21,577 nucleotides of DNA. It comes from Prevotella sp. (GTDB lineage Bacteria > Bacteroidota > Bacteroidia > Bacteroidales > Bacteroidaceae). Under the pieces are notes generated by a model. It saw nothing but the letters and a program-made list of their open reading frames with translations. It was not told the origin of the DNA and ran no database searches. The position numbers were made by a program, and so were the translations under genes. The stretch lies in NCBI GenBank assembly GCA_022732315.1, contig JAIJUV010000025.1, forward strand, positions 1 through 21,577, given 5' to 3'. Of this stretch, positions 16,557 to 21,577 are shown piece after piece. Every line of letters begins with the position of its first letter. Position 1 is the stretch's first letter.

Positions 16557-18239
16557 TTACCAAACATACTCTTCTGAGTTTTCTGTAGGAGCAACTGGTG
16601 TAGGATTGTTAACCAAAGCATGGTTTACATCAGCTTCAGAACCTACGATACAGAGTGTCATCCAATCTGGTACTTTAGTTGTGTTCCATTTGTCACCATC
16701 GAAATGGTTAGAGTTAGCATAACTGCGGATGATACCCTTGTTAAGACGCTTGATGTCGAATGTTGCAAATCCCTCACCCCAGAGTTCAACACGACGCTGC
16801 CACCATACTTCGTTCTGGAATTTAGATGTTGAAGTATTACCATATGCCTCATTGTGCTTACCATACTCATATTGTGGGTCACGCTTCTTTGCAAATTCCG
16901 TAAGCATCTCAATGCCTTTGCTTTCACTCTGCATACCAGCTGCTTCGATTTCGATGAGCTTCATTTCCTCAACGCGCATCAATGGTACGTCTACTGCACC
17001 AGCAGTTGCTAATGGCTGATCGCATGCACCATTTACTGGACGGAACTTCACAGAAAGACCGCCTACATTGCCACCATATGTAGCAGCAGCGGCACCAGCT
17101 TTTAAGATATAGCTTGGTTCATTGCTATATTTTGCCAAAGCTTCGAGTTTTTCTGCGTTTGTTGTTAAATTGTCGATATTGAAGTCAACAAAGCAGTTCT
17201 TGCGGAAGTCAGTTGCTGGAATTGTCTCATAAAGATGACGATCCACAACGAGAGGAAAACCATAGTTTGCGGCATAACCACAATCTCCCTTCTTACCACC
17301 GATTTCGATAATCATCTGTGAAGCCCAAGATGTATCACCATCATTGTCACGCAAGTTTGGATCATCAGACTTGAAGTGAGTAGCAAACATCCATGAGCTG
17401 TTGGCTGTATTGAAACCTGTGGTCTTGCTTGTATATTCTTCACCTGTCATCTCGGTATAGCCTTGCTGAGCCAATTTGGCATATTTCTCAGCGTTAGCCC
17501 AATCTTCCATAGTGAGATATGCACGAGCCTTCAAACCATATACAACAGAGAGATCAGGAGTATATTTGTTCTCACGCTTATAACCTGTAAGGTATTCTTC
17601 AGCCTTATTCAAGTCTGAAAGAATAAACTCAAACATCTTCTCATTGGTCAGACGAGGGTTGTTATACATGTCTTCAGTACCCTTTTCTGTTATCAATGGA
17701 ACAGTTAGTGCTTCTTTATTCTTGCCATAAGTTTCAGGTGCATACATACGAGCCAAGTCCATGTAGAACATAGCACGCATTGCATATGCGATACCTTCAC
17801 CGGCCTTAAATTTCTCATCAGGGGTTTCACCACCAAGTGAAAGAACAGTATTACAGTTCTTAATCCAACCATAGTAATATGTCCATGGCAACTGGCATAC
17901 CCCATAGCGTGGTCCTAAACCGATACCACATGCATACCAACTCTGGTACCAGCTACCATCATTTGCCAAGGCAATATCTTGTCCCATGACATCACGCTGC
18001 AAGAAGAATGATGTGTAACCAAAATCCCATGGTCTCATGTCTTTGCCACTATAAGTAAATTGACCACTCAAAGAAGAGGTGATGTTATTGACAAAGTTAT
18101 CGAAAGCTCCTGGAGCTTGTGCTGCTTGGTCTGTTGTGACATAGTTGCCATAACCTTCTGGATCATATTCTTCCATACAGCCAGTAAGAGAAGAAAGTGT
18201 AAATGTGGCAATAGCCAAAGAAACTATATATTTTTTCAT
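16557..18239 (-). CDS. SusD/RagB-like surface lipoprotein, minus-strand operon
   Basis: I place the start at the ATG ending at 18239 (560 residues), because it opens directly with a signal peptide MKKYIVSLAIATF and lipobox LTGC (C21). An ATG 30 nt upstream would add MLFNNKKNFN ahead of the signal and is unlikely. SusD features are the GEGIAYAMRAMFYMDLARMY block (about 150-170), TPR-like helices (DLNKAEEYL, VVYGLKARAYLTMEDWANAEKYAKLA), and the C-terminal LMRVEEMKLIEIEAAGMQ and WWQRRVELWGEGFATFDIKR blocks. It should form the lid on the adjacent SusC. The gap to the susC stop is 31 nt. No glycosidase, peptidase or regulator lies nearby in the window, so the imported ligand is unknown. Confidence 0.94.
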   Translation of the reverse strand: MKKYIVSLAIATFTLSSLTGCMEEYDPEGYGNYVTTDQAAQAPGAFDNFVNNITSSLSGQFTYSGKDMRPWDFGYTSFFLQRDVMGQDIALANDGSWYQSWYACGIGLGPRYGVCQLPWTYYYGWIKNCNTVLSLGGETPDEKFKAGEGIAYAMRAMFYMDLARMYAPETYGKNKEALTVPLITEKGTEDMYNNPRLTNEKMFEFILSDLNKAEEYLTGYKRENKYTPDLSVVYGLKARAYLTMEDWANAEKYAKLAQQGYTEMTGEEYTSKTTGFNTANSSWMFATHFKSDDPNLRDNDGDTSWASQMIIEIGGKKGDCGYAANYGFPLVVDRHLYETIPATDFRKNCFVDFNIDNLTTNAEKLEALAKYSNEPSYILKAGAAAATYGGNVGGLSVKFRPVNGACDQPLATAGAVDVPLMRVEEMKLIEIEAAGMQSESKGIEMLTEFAKKRDPQYEYGKHNEAYGNTSTSKFQNEVWWQRRVELWGEGFATFDIKRLNKGIIRSYANSNHFDGDKWNTTKVPDWMTLCIVGSEADVNHALVNNPTPVAPTENSEEYVW

Positions 18240-18270
18240 ATTGAAGTTCTTTTTATTATTAAATAACAAC

Positions 18271-21200
18271 TTAGAATGTTACTTGGATACCTCCAGAGAT
18301 GTTTCGTGTTGGAGAGTAAACGCTAGTATAACCACTTCCTTCGTATGAGTAACGTGGGTCAAGACCCTTACGTGCTGACCAGAAACAGAGATTTTCACCT
18401 GCGCAATAAACACGAATCTTGGAAACCATAGGGATAAGACCCTTTGGTAATGTATAACCTACGGTGAATGACTGGAAGTTGAAGTAGCCGGCATTCGTCA
18501 AGAAACGATCTGATTTAGCTGTGCTATATAGGTCGCCATACTGCCAACGAGGAATGTTGCTTGATGTGTTGTTTGGATTCCAAGACTTAATGTAATCCTT
18601 ATGTATAGCGTGACCTGCATCATTTCCACTCTGGGCTGGTGCCATCAATGTTGCATACTGGATATCATATACCTTACCGCCAATCTGATAATCGAATGTG
18701 GCAGAGAGGTCGAATCCCTTATAACGGAAACTTGTAGACAAACCACCGAACACCTTAGGGAGCAAAGATCCCTGCTCATAGTAAGATGCCTTGTTGTAAT
18801 CAGTTGTAGTATAGTCCTTAGACTTACCTGGCTGTGCACCTGTTGTAGTTGCATTGCCGTCAATCTTTTCATCTACCCAGTAGAGAGCTTCACCCTTCTC
18901 GTTTACACCAGCGTATGAAGGAAGGTATGCGTTATACATAGGACCACCCTCACGATACCAATACTGGTATGTTTTACCAGTGTTTGACTCACTAAAACCA
19001 CCATATTGTTCTGTCTTCATTGTTGGCAACTTCAATACCTTTGTTGCGTTATGTGACATATTTGCAGTGATTGACCAGTCGATGTCCTTGGTACGTACCA
19101 ATACTCCTGTGAGTACCAATTCGATACCTGTATTACGCATATCGCCAATATTGGTGTAGTAGCCACGGGAACCCTGTGACTCAGGAATTGACAACCAGAA
19201 GAGCAAGTCTGTGGTCTTCTTTGAATAGAAGTCAAAACTACCCATCAAACGATGCTTGAGGAAACTGAACTCAACACCAAGGTTCAAATTGGTAGTTGTC
19301 TCCCAAGTAATGTCTTTGTTACCCATACGATAGAAGGTTGGTGACATTAATGTATTGGAAGCCTTAGAAACCGTATAGAGGTCTGTATATGCCCAGTTTT
19401 TGATGTTATCATTACCTTGCTGACCGATAGATGCCTTAACCTTCAACTCATCAACGAAAGGAGCATTAAACCACTTCTCTTTGTTGATAAGCCAAGCACC
19501 ACCGAGCGACCAGAAGTTACCCCAACGATTTTCCTTGGCGAAACGTGAAGATGCATCACGACGGTAAGAAGCAGAAGCGAAATACTTGTCATCATAGTTG
19601 TATTGTGCACGGCCAAAGAAACCTTCAACGTTGTAATTCAACTTATATGAACCATTGTCCTTCTTGTTAGCGAAAGCATTCAACTCTGTAATTGAAGGTG
19701 AAAAACCACCCTCACCCTGCGCATTCAGGTATTTGCGAGTCAATTTATAATACTCATGACCGAGGAGAACATCAACATTATGCTTGCCGAAGTTCTTCAT
19801 GAAAGTCAAAGTTTGAGTATTATTGGTGCGAAGATCTGCTAAGTTGTACTTAGTTAACTGACCATTAACACCTGCCTTAGGTCCCTCGTATGCATTTTCG
19901 TAATCAGAGAAGTCTTCCATGCCATAAATAATGGTACTTGTGGCATTAAATTTCAACCAATCTGTAATTTTAATATCAGCGAAAACGGAACCATTCATCT
20001 GGTTAATACCTTTTTCTACCTTGTTGTAACGATTGCTACCCAATGGGTTACCAGTAGAAAGGAAAGGACGAGTTACACCATAATTCTTAGGCAAACCATA
20101 ATCATACATGTCGTGACCATATGAATCTTTCTTGATTGCTACATTTCCGTTAGCATCAATTGTACGCACGTAGATAGGGTAGATTGGTGCAATTGAAGAA
20201 ACGAAATACATCAAGTTGGTTGAGTTGGTCTCATCACTCAGATTAGGGTTTGACTGGGTTGTAGAATGAACGTACTGAGCGTTGACACCTACCTTCAGCC
20301 ATTTCTTAGCTTGATAATCTGCCTTCAAACGAGCGCTGATACGCTCATAGCTACTATTAGCAATAACACCGTCATCGCTCAAATAGCCTAAACTTGTATA
20401 ATAAGATGAACGGTCTGTAGCACCTTTGATGCTAATATTATAGTCCTGACGGAGAGCATCCTTATAGGCAGCTTTGTTCCAATCGTCAGCAGTCATATAA
20501 TACTTTTCGCCATTCAATTCGTATGTACGTCCAAGTGTAGCATTTGGATTCAACTTACCATTAGTACCGATAAGCTGTTCGTTCTCAGGTACAGTATATG
20601 CGTTATAAGCCAACTGTGAAAGCATAGAAGAATTTGCCTTCAAGTTTGCATTGGCAGCGCTCATACCCTGACCATAGTAATAGTTGTTGTACAACTGAGC
20701 ATAATATGCCTCATAATACTGACCTGGATCTTTAATTACATCATACTCAGGAACGGCACGAGAGTTAGAACCCCACTTCATGTCAATAGAAACCTCAGCT
20801 TCCTTGTTTTTACCATTCTTTGTTGTAATCAGAATAACACCAGCAGCACCACGAGCACCATAAAGTGCAGCAGATGCAGCATCTTTCAATACGGTTACAG
20901 ATTCAATATCATCTGTTGGGATAGAAGAAAGGTTTCCTGGATAAGGAGCACCATCAACGATTACCAATGGGTCGGTAGCTGCATACATAGAAGCAATACC
21001 ACGAATATTGACACCATTGTTGTCTGAACCAGGCTGACCAGATGCACCACGCAACTGAAGACCAGGTACAGAACCGACCAAAGCGTCTGTTACGTTGGTA
21101 GAAATCTTCTTTGAAAGTTCTTCAGAACCTACTACGGCTGCAGAACCGGTAAATGCACTCTTCTTAGCAGTACCGAAAGCAACAACCATGACTTCATCCA

Positions 21201-21495
21201 ATGCATGATTGTCTGGGTCAAGAACAATTTTCATGTTCTTGGCAGCCTTTACAGTCTTGCTGATCATGCCGATGTAAGAAATCTCCAACTTGGCATTTGC
21301 TGGAGCAGCCAGTGAGAAATTACCGTCAACATCGGTAATAGTACCGGTTTGTGTACCAACAACTTTGATAGAGGCACCAATAACTGGGCTTCCATCCTCA
21401 GAAGAGGTAATTGTACCGGAAACTTGAGTTTGCGCCAATGCCATTCCTAAACTAAGGAAGAGGCAGGCAATAAACGTCATGAGTCTTTTTTCCAT
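18271..21495 (-). CDS. SusC/RagA-like TonB-dependent outer-membrane transporter, minus-strand operon
   Basis: At 1074 residues this is full length. The signal peptide ends near residue 21 (MALAQ). A carboxypeptidase-regulatory-like domain follows (about 23-100; GSPVIGASIKVVGTQTGT, ITDVDGNFSL), then a TonB-box-like segment DEVMVVAFGTAKK near 104-116 that departs from the common DEVVVVGYG form. The plug has GSDNNGVNIRGI, then LVIVDGAPYPGNLSSIPTDD and SVTVLKDAASAALYGARGAA, and the barrel ends IQVTF. It is distinct from the xylan-locus SusC and not a duplicate of it. It leads a three-gene operon with SusD and a lipoprotein. No promoter of the TAnnTTTG type is visible in the 82 nt before its ATG, so transcription probably begins beyond the window. 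Confidence 0.95.
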   Translation of the reverse strand: MEKRLMTFIACLFLSLGMALAQTQVSGTITSSEDGSPVIGASIKVVGTQTGTITDVDGNFSLAAPANAKLEISYIGMISKTVKAAKNMKIVLDPDNHALDEVMVVAFGTAKKSAFTGSAAVVGSEELSKKISTNVTDALVGSVPGLQLRGASGQPGSDNNGVNIRGIASMYAATDPLVIVDGAPYPGNLSSIPTDDIESVTVLKDAASAALYGARGAAGVILITTKNGKNKEAEVSIDMKWGSNSRAVPEYDVIKDPGQYYEAYYAQLYNNYYYGQGMSAANANLKANSSMLSQLAYNAYTVPENEQLIGTNGKLNPNATLGRTYELNGEKYYMTADDWNKAAYKDALRQDYNISIKGATDRSSYYTSLGYLSDDGVIANSSYERISARLKADYQAKKWLKVGVNAQYVHSTTQSNPNLSDETNSTNLMYFVSSIAPIYPIYVRTIDANGNVAIKKDSYGHDMYDYGLPKNYGVTRPFLSTGNPLGSNRYNKVEKGINQMNGSVFADIKITDWLKFNATSTIIYGMEDFSDYENAYEGPKAGVNGQLTKYNLADLRTNNTQTLTFMKNFGKHNVDVLLGHEYYKLTRKYLNAQGEGGFSPSITELNAFANKKDNGSYKLNYNVEGFFGRAQYNYDDKYFASASYRRDASSRFAKENRWGNFWSLGGAWLINKEKWFNAPFVDELKVKASIGQQGNDNIKNWAYTDLYTVSKASNTLMSPTFYRMGNKDITWETTTNLNLGVEFSFLKHRLMGSFDFYSKKTTDLLFWLSIPESQGSRGYYTNIGDMRNTGIELVLTGVLVRTKDIDWSITANMSHNATKVLKLPTMKTEQYGGFSESNTGKTYQYWYREGGPMYNAYLPSYAGVNEKGEALYWVDEKIDGNATTTGAQPGKSKDYTTTDYNKASYYEQGSLLPKVFGGLSTSFRYKGFDLSATFDYQIGGKVYDIQYATLMAPAQSGNDAGHAIHKDYIKSWNPNNTSSNIPRWQYGDLYSTAKSDRFLTNAGYFNFQSFTVGYTLPKGLIPMVSKIRVYCAGENLCFWSARKGLDPRYSYEGSGYTSVYSPTRNISGGIQVTF

Positions 21496-21556
21496 AAATC
21501 TCTCTCGTTTAATTAATTAATAAATATATAATGTTTTATATTTCCTTCTCGTTTCT

Positions 21557-21577
21557 CCACCTCTTGCCCCGAGGTGG
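21557..21577 (-). other. Hairpin in the 5' leader of the minus-strand susC
   Basis: CCACCTC (21557-21563) and GAGGTGG (21571-21577) are perfect 7-bp inverted repeats around a 7-nt loop, reaching the window edge, so the stem may extend. On the minus strand it lies about 62 nt before the susC start and is followed by AGAAACG, not a T run, which argues against a terminator in that direction. It could be a leader RNA structure, or a terminator for a plus-direction transcript if a T run follows outside the window. Confidence 0.5.

Noticed and set aside
18240..18269. Ten-residue upstream extension of the minus-strand SusD
   Set aside because: It would add polar residues before a complete lipoprotein signal peptide, so the ATG at 18239 is the better start.
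6432..21495. Possible duplication of one SusC/SusD pair into the other
   Set aside because: The two SusC and two SusD proteins share only family-level motifs; plug, barrel and SusD sequences differ throughout, so they are separate lineages.

Overview
The window looks like the genome of a gut or rumen member of the Bacteroidales, most likely Prevotella/Segatella (P. copri-like). The evidence is two SusC/SusD pairs, a hybrid two-component regulator, lipoproteins with acidic residues after the lipobox, Bacteroidetes -7 promoter elements of the form TAnnTTTG, A-rich leaders instead of strong Shine-Dalgarno sites, and a GH10 xylanase whose catalytic domain is interrupted by tandem carbohydrate-binding modules, an architecture first described in Prevotella. 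No rRNA, tRNA, CRISPR array or insertion sequence was seen.

Layout. (1) Positions 1-2515, plus strand: the C-terminal 837 or so codons of a hybrid two-component system (HTCS) regulator, cut by the left window edge. (2) 2549-6252: a two-gene operon with its own promoter and terminator, encoding a periplasmic GH67 alpha-glucuronidase and, overlapping by 8 nt, a GH35-type glycosidase with a C-terminal DUF5597 region. (3) 6340-15265: a second plus-strand operon of susC-like, susD-like, surface glycan-binding protein (SGBP) and GH10 endoxylanase lipoprotein genes. Together (1)-(3) form a compact glucuronoxylan utilization locus resembling the xusC-xusD-xusE-xyn10C part of known Prevotella/Bacteroides xylan loci. 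(4) 15266-15694: a junction with two tandem imperfect hairpins sharing a repeated core, a small perfect palindrome, a promoter, a 42-codon remnant of an AAA ATPase that stops just after Walker A, and the terminator of the convergent operon. (5) 15695-21495, minus strand: an operon of susC-like, susD-like and an unrecognised surface lipoprotein gene with no enzyme or regulator in view; its leader carries a hairpin at the right edge.

How it fits together. The surface xylanase (GH10 with two CBM modules) would cut glucuronoxylan at the cell surface, the SGBP and SusD would capture the products, and SusC would import them with TonB energy. GH10 enzymes leave acidic oligosaccharides with (4-O-methyl)glucuronic acid on the non-reducing terminal xylose, which is the substrate GH67 requires, so the periplasmic GH67 follows naturally. 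The GH35-type enzyme may remove a further sugar, possibly one capping the side chain. The HTCS presumably senses a xylo-oligosaccharide and activates both operons. Family assignments are strong; substrate details are inferred from family knowledge and context. I do not see a wholly new multi-gene system. The points most worth a second look are the repeat/remnant junction, the recent duplication inside the xylanase, the GH67-GH35 coupling, and the enzyme-free minus-strand operon.
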